A stretch of DNA of 64,000 bases from Brevundimonas sp. (GTDB lineage: Bacteria > Pseudomonadota > Alphaproteobacteria > Caulobacterales > Caulobacteraceae), in assembly GCF_027487935.1 (NCBI RefSeq), contig NZ_JAIYCP010000015.1:1-64000 (forward strand), read 5' to 3'. The notes beneath the pieces were generated by a model. It was not told the DNA's origin, searched no databases, and worked only from the letters and a program-made list of their open reading frames with translations. The position numbers and the translations under genes were made by a program. This document shows positions 24,703 to 33,143 of the stretch, piece after piece. The number at the start of each line of letters is the position of its first letter. Position 1 is the stretch's first letter.

Positions 24703-25815
24703 TCAGCCCACGGCCAGATCACCGACCCGGATCGCCTGCTCCAGCCGGACCCTGCCGTTGACGTCCCGAATCTCGGCCAGCACCGTCGGGCCCTCGCCGC
24801 CCCAGCCGACCGTCAGCAGCCCGAAATTCTGGTCGCGGAACACGTCGCCGACCCTCAGGGCATTCGGCGGGGTTACCGGCCAGACCTCGGTCAGGCCTGA
24901 CGAGGTAATGTCCCAAAGCGGATATGGGGTGTTGACGTCGAGCCGCGAGATTTCGCCGTAATGGGTGTCCCCGGACAAGCAGATCAGGCCGTCGGCCTTG
25001 CGGTCACGGATGGCGGCGATCAGGCGCTGGTGATCGTGGGCGAAATTGATCCAGCCTTCCCAGCCGGCGAAATCGGCGAGGACCTGCAGGCTGGAGCCAA
25101 GCACACGCACGTCAGCCGGGACCGACAGCTGCTCTTCCAGCCAGCGCCACTGGGTCTCGCCCAGCTGGGTGGCCGTCATGTCGGGATTGCGGGCATAGGG
25201 GCCCGGCGTCGGCTCCCCGGCCTCGGCGCGTTTCCGGACCCAGGCTTCATAGCCCTGGTCACCGAGTTCGAGCGACAGCAGCGGGGTCCGGTTCCAGCGC
25301 AGGTCAGGCAGGATGATCTGGACGCGCCGTCCCGGCGGTCCAAAGACATGGGCGGTATAGATGCCGTCGCGTGTCCGCCGCGGGCTGTCGGCCGGCGCTC
25401 CGAAGAAGTCCAGAAACTGACGGCGGCTCTCCTCCTTCATCGGGTAGTCGGCGCCGGCGTCATTCTCGCCGAAATCATGGTCGTCCCAGGTGGCCAGGAT
25501 CGGGATCCCGCTGGCCTTCAGCCGCTGGAATCCCGGCTGGGCGGCCAGCTCGGCGTATTTCCGGCGCATCACGGCCGGGTCGCGGGTGTCGAGATAGACA
25601 TTGTCGCCGAGGAAGATGAACAGGTCCGGCCGGGCGGCCAGCACGGCGTCCCAGATCGGCTGGGGCTTGTCGCTCTTGGCGCAGGAGCCGAAGGCGATCC
25701 GGGTCAGGGTGCGGTCGCTCTGCGAATGGGGATCGGGCTCCGCGCGAACGCTACCCGCGATCAGACCGGCACCCACGGTTCCGGCCATCAGGCCACGTCT
25801 CGAAAGTCTGTTCAT
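24703..25815 (-). CDS. PhoD-like alkaline phosphatase/phosphodiesterase, Tat-exported
   Basis: This 370-residue protein has a twin-arginine signal (MNRLSRRGLMAGTVGAGLI) and a PhoD metallophosphatase fold. Metal-binding motifs are IAFGSCAKSDKPQP, DLFIFLGDNVYLDTRD, LATWDDHDFGENDAG and LICLSGDTHYGEI. It lacks the N-terminal domain of long PhoD proteins. Its length fits the shorter family. It would release phosphate from organic esters in the periplasm. It lies 79 bp downstream of the TonB-dependent receptor gene, with a terminator between, so co-transcription is doubtful. Confidence 0.9.
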   Translation of the reverse strand: MNRLSRRGLMAGTVGAGLIAGSVRAEPDPHSQSDRTLTRIAFGSCAKSDKPQPIWDAVLAARPDLFIFLGDNVYLDTRDPAVMRRKYAELAAQPGFQRLKASGIPILATWDDHDFGENDAGADYPMKEESRRQFLDFFGAPADSPRRTRDGIYTAHVFGPPGRRVQIILPDLRWNRTPLLSLELGDQGYEAWVRKRAEAGEPTPGPYARNPDMTATQLGETQWRWLEEQLSVPADVRVLGSSLQVLADFAGWEGWINFAHDHQRLIAAIRDRKADGLICLSGDTHYGEISRLDVNTPYPLWDITSSGLTEVWPVTPPNALRVGDVFRDQNFGLLTVGWGGEGPTVLAEIRDVNGRVRLEQAIRVGDLAVG

Positions 25816-25835
25816 GTCACCATCTCCGGACTGAA

Positions 25836-25872
25836 AAGGGAGACGGGGCGCACCATCATGATGCGCCCCGTC
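25836..25872 (-). terminator. rho-independent terminator after the TonB receptor gene
   Basis: GACGGGGCGCA and TGCGCCCCGTC form an 11-bp perfect stem (25842-25872). Reading on the minus strand it is followed by TCCCTTTTC. It separates the receptor gene from the PhoD gene. Confidence 0.8.
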
Positions 25873-25894
25873 CTTGAACGCTACTGGCAGGCGA

Positions 25895-28240
25895 TCAGAA
25901 GCTGCGACGCAGGGTCACGAAGGCCTGACGGGGTGCGCCCGGCAGGAAGGTCTGACGACCGGCCCCGTTCTGGAAGCCGCCCGAACCGACCGTCGAGATG
26001 TGGTCCTCGTCGAACAGATTGGTCACGTTGAACTGGACTTCCGTCCCGTCCAGCCAGTCGCCGCGATCGTTGAAGCGGTAGCCGGCGGTCAGTTCGAACA
26101 GGGTGTAGGCCTCAACGGACTCATCGTTCAGGTAGCTGGAGAAACGCTCGCCGGTGTAGGCCGCCGCGACGGTGCCGTAGAGGCTCCCGTCATCATAGGC
26201 CAGTTCGGCGCGTGCCAGGGTCTCGGGCGTGTTGACCACGGACTTGCCGGCGGTGGCGGCGACCAGGGCTCCCGTGCCGTCACGAACGTCGTCCTCATAG
26301 GTCGAGTCGTTGTAGCTGAACGAGCCGAAGGCCGACCAGCTGTCGGTGAAGGACCAGACAGCGGCGGCTTCGAAGCCGCGGCTCTGGACCGAACCGACGT
26401 TCTGGATGCCGTTGCCGAGACCCAGGATCGGGGCACCGAGCGCGACGCCCAGCAGGCGGTTCTCGAACTGCACGTCATAGACGGCAACCGAGCCCTGCAG
26501 CTGCTCGAAGCGGAAGCGCCAGCCGGCTTCCACCGTCTTGGAGCTTTCAGGCTCGAGGGTCGTCCGCAGGGCCGCGAAGCCCGCCGCCGAGGCCGAGAAC
26601 GGGCCGCCGGTGTTCGAGGATTCATAGGCGCGGAGGTTCTCGGCATAGGAGGCGAACAGCTGGTGATCGCTGTCGAGGTCCCAGGCAACGCCGACCTGGG
26701 GCAGGAAGCTGTCTTCTGCCTTGATGGTCCCGGTCTTGTTGGGGCCGGTCACGGTCGTGGCCGAGTTCTCGACGCTCAGCGACTTGAAGCCGGCATTGAC
26801 GGTCAGGGCCTCGGTGACCGACCAGCTGTCCTGCACATAGAACATGCGGGTCTCGGTCTCGAAATTGTATTCCCACTGGGTGAAGAAGGGATTGGCCAGG
26901 AAGTCGAGCGAGTCACGGGTATTGGCGGCGCGAGCCAGGCCGTAGAAGCGACGGGCCTGGTTGAAGTCGTTGTTCTCGGTCCAGAAGCCGCCCTCGATCT
27001 CGTGATTGCCCACGGTCAGGGTGGCCGAGCCGATCACACCGCGACGCTCGATGTCATATTCGGTCGTGCGGATCGAGATCGGGCTGGGCACGGCAATGGC
27101 GGCACCCGACTGGTCAGGCGCGCCGACCGGGGTTGCGAGATAGGGGGTCCACCACAGGCCCTGGCCTTCGTTGTTGTGGCCATAGCCGGTCAGCGAGACC
27201 TCAAGGTTGTCGGTGACCGGGTAGGTCAGGGTCAGGGCACCCAGGGTGTCGTCGCGCAGGCCCGAAGCGTCGAAATAGGCGTCATCGATGCAGCGCGCGC
27301 CACCGACATAGGCATTGGTGCCGGTGCCACCGCCCAGCACCGCGCAGTCGCCGCCGGGGTTGGCCTGATAGATCGCCGCATTGGTGACGGCGTTGGCATA
27401 GTTGCCGGAGTTGTTGTCCCAGTCGCGACCCAGGCGACGGATCTGCTCCAGCGACATGTCCTGGTAGTCGTTCTCGCGGCGTTCCGAGCTGTTGAGGAAG
27501 CCGGTGATCTCACCGCGACCGATGGGCTGGACCAGGCTGAAGTTGATCTGCTGCTGGTTCTGCTCGCCGATACCCTTCCACTTGTCCATGCCGTGATCGA
27601 CGAAGGACAGCGACATCGCTGTCCCGGCCGGGCCGAACGCCCCGGTGTCGAGGCGGATGAAGCCCCGCATCGTGTCTTCGCTGCCGAAGGTCCCGGCGAC
27701 GTCGAGGCCGAACATGTCGGCGGGGCGGCGGCTGACGAAGGCGACCGTGCCACCCAGATTGCTGCTCGAAGCCGTGCCGAGCGCGCCCGAACCCTGGGCC
27801 ACGTTCACGCGGGCGACGTTCTCCGAGATGATGGCGCGCGAGATGTGCAGGCCGTTGTGGTTGCCGTAGCTCATGTCACCCAGCGGCACGCCGTCGAGGG
27901 TGAAGCCCAGCTGGTTCTGGTTGAAGCTGCGCAGCACGATGCGCGCGGACCATTCATAGTTGCCGAAGGGATCGGCCGACTGGAAGCTGACGCCCGGAAG
28001 GCGCTCAATGGCCTTCAGCGGGCTGGTGCCCGGGGCTTCGATCGCAATGGCGGCTTCGCTGATCGAGGCCTGCTGGCGGCTCTCGCCGAGGCCGAAGACA
28101 ACGATCTCGTCGAGCGCGGCGACCGGATCATCCGGCTCCGAAACGACGGCTTGGGCGAGGGCGGGTGCCGAAGTCAGCATCACGCCGCCGATAGCGAGCG
28201 CGAGCGTCGAAACGCCCGCCAAAAGACGATGGTTGTTCAT
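25895..28240 (-). CDS. TonB-dependent outer-membrane receptor
   Basis: This protein has about 781 residues from ATG 28240, chosen because it opens with a signal peptide (MNNHRLLAGVSTLALAIGGV, cleaved near ALAQA) and has GGGGA before it. The upstream in-frame ATG at 28303 would add 21 charged residues. A short TonB-box-like stretch (LDEIVVFG) and plug domain (AIERLPGVSFQ ... LGGTVAFVSRRPAD) precede a 22-strand barrel ending in aromatic ...VTLRRSF. It imports a large substrate with TonB energy. The substrate is unknown; the PhoD neighbour hints at a phosphate ester or a metal chelate. Confidence 0.92.
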   Translation of the reverse strand: MNNHRLLAGVSTLALAIGGVMLTSAPALAQAVVSEPDDPVAALDEIVVFGLGESRQQASISEAAIAIEAPGTSPLKAIERLPGVSFQSADPFGNYEWSARIVLRSFNQNQLGFTLDGVPLGDMSYGNHNGLHISRAIISENVARVNVAQGSGALGTASSSNLGGTVAFVSRRPADMFGLDVAGTFGSEDTMRGFIRLDTGAFGPAGTAMSLSFVDHGMDKWKGIGEQNQQQINFSLVQPIGRGEITGFLNSSERRENDYQDMSLEQIRRLGRDWDNNSGNYANAVTNAAIYQANPGGDCAVLGGGTGTNAYVGGARCIDDAYFDASGLRDDTLGALTLTYPVTDNLEVSLTGYGHNNEGQGLWWTPYLATPVGAPDQSGAAIAVPSPISIRTTEYDIERRGVIGSATLTVGNHEIEGGFWTENNDFNQARRFYGLARAANTRDSLDFLANPFFTQWEYNFETETRMFYVQDSWSVTEALTVNAGFKSLSVENSATTVTGPNKTGTIKAEDSFLPQVGVAWDLDSDHQLFASYAENLRAYESSNTGGPFSASAAGFAALRTTLEPESSKTVEAGWRFRFEQLQGSVAVYDVQFENRLLGVALGAPILGLGNGIQNVGSVQSRGFEAAAVWSFTDSWSAFGSFSYNDSTYEDDVRDGTGALVAATAGKSVVNTPETLARAELAYDDGSLYGTVAAAYTGERFSSYLNDESVEAYTLFELTAGYRFNDRGDWLDGTEVQFNVTNLFDEDHISTVGSGGFQNGAGRQTFLPGAPRQAFVTLRRSF

Positions 28241-28421
28241 GGTTGTCCCCGAAGATCGTTGTCGTGCCTGTGCACGCGGGAACGGCTTATGGTTGCAGGA
28301 CAACAGTCCGGAGACAGGTCAGCGGCGGTTCCGTGAAGGCCGCCGGTTCCGTCAGTTTAAAAGCCCTCCGTGGCCTGTCAGCACCGCTTGGTCCGCAGGC
28401 GTTGCATTTGCCACGCAGCCG

Positions 28422-29153
28422 TCACAGCCTTCCGGCCTCGCGCAGCTTGTCGATCATCCATACCCGTGCAGGTGGTATCGGCCGGTTCTGGGGGTGGAAG
28501 ACGAACTGTTCGAGGAAATGAGCGGTCAGGTCGAGGCCCGCCCCGACATCCCCCTCGCCCAGCCCGGCCTGGGCCCCGAGCATGAACGGCGGCAGCTTCA
28601 GCAGCTTGTCGGCATAGGGGGCACCCGCGTCGGCGCTGACCGCACGGCCGGTGCGCGGGCTGACCCAGATCAGGTCGTCCATGGTCCCGCTGACCGCGCA
28701 GCGCGACAGGTCGAGGCCGAAGCCCAGGTCTTCCAGCAGGCCAGCCTCAAACCGAACGAAAATCGCGGGCCAGACGTCCGGCAGGGCGAAGGCGGACATC
28801 AGCGCCTCAAAGGCGAGGAAGGCACCCGGATGCGGCTCCCGCTCCGGCAGGGACCCTTGCGCCACTGCGGCGGCGGCGGCGAGGCCGGTCAGGGCCAGCG
28901 GATCATCGAACAGGGCACTGGGCCCCTCCCCGACCGGCTCCAGCCTGGCCGATCCGAGATGGTCCGAGGTCCGGGCCTTGTAGTCAGCCACCACGCGCGC
29001 GCCGGGCTGAAGGAAGGGCTTCATCTTGCGGGACGCCCCGCCCGCGACATAGGCCGCGCGCCGGCCGTGCGCCTCGGTCAGCAACTCGACCACCACCCCG
29101 GTGTCGCCATGGGCGCGGGCAGACAGGACGAAGGCGTCGTCGGTGAAATCCAT
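28422..29153 (-). CDS. recO: DNA repair protein RecO
   Basis: This 243-residue RecO has the N-terminal OB fold (MDFTDDAFVLSARAHGDTGVVVELLTE, then a basic strand GGASRKMKPFLQPGARVVADY). The helical C-terminal domain includes PDVWPAIFVRFEAGLLEDLGFGLDLSRC. It works with RecF and RecR to load RecA on single-stranded DNA. In related genomes recO follows era directly. Here two extra genes (serine hydrolase and NTF2-like protein) lie between them. Confidence 0.92.
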   Translation of the reverse strand: MDFTDDAFVLSARAHGDTGVVVELLTEAHGRRAAYVAGGASRKMKPFLQPGARVVADYKARTSDHLGSARLEPVGEGPSALFDDPLALTGLAAAAAVAQGSLPEREPHPGAFLAFEALMSAFALPDVWPAIFVRFEAGLLEDLGFGLDLSRCAVSGTMDDLIWVSPRTGRAVSADAGAPYADKLLKLPPFMLGAQAGLGEGDVGAGLDLTAHFLEQFVFHPQNRPIPPARVWMIDKLREAGRL

Positions 29154-29205
29154 CCGGCGGTGTTAGAGGACTGTGCCGGGGTTGGCCATATGTTCCGGTT
29201 CCCCG

Positions 29206-30186
29206 TTACTGCGCCGCCGCCCTGATCCGCGCCGTCATGTCCCGCGCCAGGGCGTTGGGGATGGGGAAGGTCAGGGCATAGAGGGCGATCCGCCAGCGGC
29301 CGTCGTCGCCCCGTACCAACACGCCGGTGCCCCGGCTGGTGCCGTAGGACTGGCTATCCAGGGCCTCGTCGAACCAGACCACGCAGCGGCAGTCCAGCGG
29401 CGCGAGGGTCAGGGACCGCGAACGGGGGGTATAGGTCCAGCCACGGCCACGGTTGAAATACGGCTCGGCATAGGCGCGGAACTCGGCGATCGACCAGTGC
29501 TCGGTCACATCGGTGCCGATATAGGTCGCGTCCGGTGTGAACAGGTCGAAATAGGTCGCGCCGTCGGCTCTCGACGCGGCGCCGTGCAGGGCATCCAGCA
29601 CGGCGGCGGCGGCTTCTTCTTCGGGGGTGTCGGCTACCTCGCCCGGTGCATCCGAGATCGGCGTGGCCGCTTCAAAGGCCTTGATCTCCGCCGTCATGCC
29701 ATTGGCGAGATCATTGGGGATCGGATAGCTCAGCGCGTAGCGCAGCACGCGCCAGGTTTCGCCGTCGCGGACCAGCAGGCCCTCGCCGCGCGCCGTGCCA
29801 TAGGTCGCGCTGTCCAGCACCTCATCGAACCAGGCCACGCAGGCGCAGGGATCCGGGGCCAGGGTCACATGGCGCTGACGGCCGGCATCCCGGGCCGAAT
29901 AGACCCAGCCCTCGCCCCGGGCGAAGACCGGTGCCGCGAAGCCGAGAAAGGCCTCCCGGTCCCAGCGTTCGGAGGTCTCATTGCCGACCCAGACCAGGCC
30001 CGGTGCCAACCGGTCCGCCCAGGCCACCCCGTCGGAGCGGGCGGCGGCGGCGTGCATGGCCTCAAGCGCCGAGGCGGCGGCCGCTTCCGGCGACCCGCTG
30101 CGGGACGTTGCAGGGTCGGGAACGGAGAGGGCGAGCGCGGCGGCGGCGGCGAAAGACAGCATGGCGAGCTCCGGGGTCAACCGCAT
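29206..30186 (-). CDS. secreted protein with two NTF2/SnoaL-like repeats
   Basis: This 326-residue protein has a signal peptide (LTPELAMLSFAAAAALALSV) and two similar halves of about 135 residues. Each half has a helix ending in A-LxAxHxAAxRxDG, a strand with the pattern WVGNET-SERW or YIGTDVTEHW, the segment RGEGWVYS or RGRGWTYT, a Cys-x-Cys before VxWFDE-xLDSxxYGT, and ALSYPIPN or ALTFPIPN. This is a tandem duplication of an NTF2-like domain of the DUF4440/SnoaL kind. The paired cysteines (DPCACVAWFDE, DCRCVVWFDE) are in the periplasm if exported. No catalytic role can be assigned. Confidence 0.75.
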   Translation of the reverse strand: MRLTPELAMLSFAAAAALALSVPDPATSRSGSPEAAAASALEAMHAAAARSDGVAWADRLAPGLVWVGNETSERWDREAFLGFAAPVFARGEGWVYSARDAGRQRHVTLAPDPCACVAWFDEVLDSATYGTARGEGLLVRDGETWRVLRYALSYPIPNDLANGMTAEIKAFEAATPISDAPGEVADTPEEEAAAAVLDALHGAASRADGATYFDLFTPDATYIGTDVTEHWSIAEFRAYAEPYFNRGRGWTYTPRSRSLTLAPLDCRCVVWFDEALDSQSYGTSRGTGVLVRGDDGRWRIALYALTFPIPNALARDMTARIRAAAQ

Positions 30187-30248
30187 CAGCCTAACCCCGG
30201 GCGCGCGGAATGGGCGAGCGGTTTGTGCCGCTCTCCGATCGAGGAGCC

Positions 30249-31514
30249 CTAGCGACCCATGGCCGTCGGGAACGGTCGTCCCAGAGCCTCGGCCACCCCC
30301 TGCTGCGACAGCAGGAAGACCGCGTCGCGCTGGTGATAGTTGTTCGACAGGACAATGACGGTGATGTCCTGATCCGGCTGATAGGTCATCAGGTTGCGGA
30401 AGCCCGACCAGCTGCCGGTATGGAAGATCTGCCGGTCCATGAAGGCAGGCGATACGCGCTGGCCGATACTGTTGGTGAAGACGCCGAAGCCCCAGTCGCG
30501 GCGCGGCCGCCCGCGTTCGGGCGGGGTCGACCCGGGCGCATGGTCGGCGATCATCATCGCATGGCTGCGCGGGCTCAGCAGATGGCCATGATGCAGCGCC
30601 CGCTGCCAGACCAGCAGATCGTCGAGCGTCGAATAGAGCGCCCCGGCTCCCACGATGATGCTGACATTGGCGTCCGGCTGGGGTGACGGCCCGCCGCCGC
30701 CGAGGTTGGCATAGCCCATGACCACGTCAGAGGCCCCGTCGTCATAGCCGGTGTCGGCCATGCCGAGCGGCTCGAAGAAGGCGGTGCGCAGATAGGTGTG
30801 CAAGGGCTTTCCACTGGCCTTCTCGACCACGGCACCCAGCAGATTGTAGCCGGCGTTGTTGTAGCGAACCTTGGTTCCCGGCGGGAACTGAAGGCCATAT
30901 TGAGCGGACTCCGCGGTCAACTCCGCCATGGTAGCCGGTGTAACGCGGCGAATGCCCCAGCCGGGCCGGGCCATCAGATCCGGAATGCCGGAGCTGTGAC
31001 CCAGCAGATGACGGAGTCGGACCGGCCCCCAGGCCGCCGGACAGGGCTGGATCCATTTGCACAGGGGATCATCGACCGACAGAACGCCCTCGTCCTGCAA
31101 CCTCAGCACAGCGGCGGCGGTGAATTGCTTGCTGACCGAGGCGAGGCGGAACCGGGAGTTCAGGGCCAGCGGCGTGCCGAGGCTCCGGTCGGCAAAGCCG
31201 TGGACCTGCCGGAACAGCACCTCATCGCCCCGCGCGACCAGCACGCCCCCGGTGAACTGGCCCGAGCGGCCCCAGCGATTGAGCTGTTCTGACAGCAGCG
31301 GCAGGGACTCGACCACCACGAGCGGCGGGCGCGGCGGAACCGGCTCGGGTGCCGTCGCCTCCTGACCGGGCCGGACCATCGGCCAGGCCACGAGGCCCGC
31401 AATGAGCACGACGAGGATCGCAATGACGGCCATCGCCAGCCGGGGATGTGCCCCGGATTTTCTGGGAACCTCGAACAACGGTCTAGACGTCGAAATCCAG
31501 CCCGAACTGGGCAT
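30249..31514 (-). CDS. class C beta-lactamase-like serine hydrolase, membrane-anchored
   Basis: The protein has up to 421 residues. The start at 31514 lies inside the era 3' end. An ATG at 31433, at the head of the membrane helix (MAVIAILVVLIAGLVAWPMV), is an alternative. The serine hydrolase domain has S126-x-x-K129 (ASVSKQF) and Y218-x-N220 (VRYNNAGYNLLG), and the third motif is likely IFHTGSWSGF. This is the beta-lactamase/DD-peptidase family, which also includes esterases. Its anchor would hold the domain in the periplasm. True lactamase activity is not implied. Confidence 0.82.
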   Translation of the reverse strand: MPSSGWISTSRPLFEVPRKSGAHPRLAMAVIAILVVLIAGLVAWPMVRPGQEATAPEPVPPRPPLVVVESLPLLSEQLNRWGRSGQFTGGVLVARGDEVLFRQVHGFADRSLGTPLALNSRFRLASVSKQFTAAAVLRLQDEGVLSVDDPLCKWIQPCPAAWGPVRLRHLLGHSSGIPDLMARPGWGIRRVTPATMAELTAESAQYGLQFPPGTKVRYNNAGYNLLGAVVEKASGKPLHTYLRTAFFEPLGMADTGYDDGASDVVMGYANLGGGGPSPQPDANVSIIVGAGALYSTLDDLLVWQRALHHGHLLSPRSHAMMIADHAPGSTPPERGRPRRDWGFGVFTNSIGQRVSPAFMDRQIFHTGSWSGFRNLMTYQPDQDITVIVLSNNYHQRDAVFLLSQQGVAEALGRPFPTAMGR

Positions 31515-32430
31515 AGAGAGCTCTCGAGTCCTGCCATTTCGGGTCGACCTTGACCGTGATGAACAGGTGCACGGGCCGATCCAGCAGTTCGGTCAGTTCC
31601 TCGCGTGACTTCTGACCGATCCATTTCAGGGTCTGGCCGCCCTTGCCCAGCACGATGGGCCGCTGGCTCTCGCGCTCGACATAGATGATCTGTTCGATCC
31701 GCGCCGAACCGTCGGCCTTGTCCTCGAACGCCGTGGTCTCGACCGCCGCCGAATAGGGCAGTTCCTCATGGACCCGCAGATAGACCTTCTCGCGCGTGAT
31801 CTCGGCCGCCAGCACCCGCATCGGCACGTCGGCGGACTGGTCCTCCGGATAGAGCCAGTGGCCCGCGGGCATCGACCGGGCCAGCCGCTGCTTGAGGTCC
31901 TCAACCCCGTCGCCGCTCAGGGCCGAGATCATATAGACCTCGGAATAGACGCCGGTTTCGAACAACGCATGCGACAGGGCCAGCAGGGTGTCCCGGCGCA
32001 TGCCGTCGATCTTGTTCAGCGCCAGGATGACCTGGGTGTTCGAGGCCTTGAGGTTGGCGATGATGGTCTCGGTGTCCTCGGCCGAGCGCCGGTCGGCGGC
32101 CTGGCCCTCCTTGCCCTCCGAGGCAATATGGGAGGCGGCGTCGATCAGGTGCACCACGACATCGGCGTCCGAGGCCCCGCCCCAGGCCGAGGCGACCATG
32201 GCGCGGTCCAGCCGGCGGCGAGGCGTGAAGATGCCGGGGGTGTCCACCAGCACGATCTGGGCATTCCCCTCGATCGCGATGCCACGCACCGGGAAACGGG
32301 TGGTCTGGACCTTTTGCGTGACGATCGAGACCTTGGTCCCGGTCAGCCGGTTGACCAGCGTGGACTTGCCCGCATTCGGCGCGCCGATGATGGCGGCAAA
32401 GCCGGCCCGCTGGTTTTCTGTATCGGTCAA
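31483..32430 (-). CDS. era: GTPase Era
   Basis: This 315-residue GTPase helps mature 16S rRNA and the 30S subunit. G motifs are visible: GAPNAGKS (G1), DTPG (G3) and NKID (G4). The C-terminal KH domain carries RQPIVLGKGGQTLKWIGQKSREELTEL, which binds the 3' end of 16S rRNA. It overlaps rnc by 4 bp (ATGA), a conserved pairing. Length is normal. The serine hydrolase frame overlaps its last 32 bases. Confidence 0.95.
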   Translation of the reverse strand: MTDTENQRAGFAAIIGAPNAGKSTLVNRLTGTKVSIVTQKVQTTRFPVRGIAIEGNAQIVLVDTPGIFTPRRRLDRAMVASAWGGASDADVVVHLIDAASHIASEGKEGQAADRRSAEDTETIIANLKASNTQVILALNKIDGMRRDTLLALSHALFETGVYSEVYMISALSGDGVEDLKQRLARSMPAGHWLYPEDQSADVPMRVLAAEITREKVYLRVHEELPYSAAVETTAFEDKADGSARIEQIIYVERESQRPIVLGKGGQTLKWIGQKSREELTELLDRPVHLFITVKVDPKWQDSRALYAQFGLDFDV

Positions 32431-33143
32431 ATCACGCCTTCACGCTGCAGCAGGCCGATCGCGGCCGCCTTCTCCGCGTCCTGACGCGAACGGCCTTGTG
32501 CGGTCAAGGGCGGATATCCGGCCACGCTGGCTTCGACGGTGAAAGTGGGGGCATGGTCCGAGCCCTTCCGCTCCACGATCCGGTAGGCCGGCAGGGGCTT
32601 TCCAAGCCCGAGCGCCCATTCCTGGAGGGCTGATTTCGGATTGGTGAGCGATTTCTGCGGCGGGGCGGACAGTTCGTCCTTCCAGGCCGTGTCGAACACC
32701 GCACGGACCGCATCGAAGCCGCCGTCCAGCCAGACGGCCGCCAGCAAGGCCTCCATCGCGTCACCCAGCACACCCTCGCGCCGCCGCCCTCCCTGTTTGG
32801 CCTCACCCGGGGACAGCCGCATGGCATCACCGACCCCCAGGGCCTCGGCCACGCGGGCGCAGGCGGCCTTGTCGACGAGCGCATGAAGACGCGAGGACAT
32901 CTCGCCTTCGTTGGAGCCGGGAAAGTCGCGCACCAGCCGGTCTGCGACCAGCAGGCCCAGCACCCGGTCGCCCAGGAACTCAAGCCGCTGGTTGTCGGCG
33001 AACGGGCGGCCACGCGCATCGCGCTCGGCCCCCTCCCCCACGCTGGCGTGCGTGAGGGCGAGGTCCAGCAACGCCGGGTCCCGGAAGTCATGGCCGAGGC
33101 GACGGCGGAGCGCCTGAACAGCCTCGGCCCTTCGGTCAGCCAT
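32427..33143 (-). CDS. rnc: ribonuclease III
   Basis: This 238-residue double-strand RNA endonuclease starts at ATG 33143, the base that ends lepB (TGATG overlap). A longer in-frame ATG at 33206 would run into lepB and is rejected. The catalytic signature is NQRLEFLGDRVLGLLVADRL, with the second acidic site in LGDAMEALLAAVWLDGG. The C-terminal double-strand RNA-binding domain starts at NPKSALQEWALGLG. It processes rRNA precursors and is co-expressed with era. Confidence 0.94.
   Translation of the reverse strand: MADRRAEAVQALRRRLGHDFRDPALLDLALTHASVGEGAERDARGRPFADNQRLEFLGDRVLGLLVADRLVRDFPGSNEGEMSSRLHALVDKAACARVAEALGVGDAMRLSPGEAKQGGRRREGVLGDAMEALLAAVWLDGGFDAVRAVFDTAWKDELSAPPQKSLTNPKSALQEWALGLGKPLPAYRIVERKGSDHAPTFTVEASVAGYPPLTAQGRSRQDAEKAAAIGLLQREGVI

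Noticed and set aside
28304..28314. AGTCCGGAGAC, like the core of a cobalamin riboswitch
   Set aside because: It is on the plus strand, while the receptor gene is on the minus strand, and the other conserved riboswitch blocks are missing.
25874..28336. 820-codon open frame on the plus strand opposite the TonB receptor
   Set aside because: It is a mirror of the receptor's GC-rich codon pattern. It has no recognisable domain, and the minus-strand receptor has signal, plug and barrel motifs.
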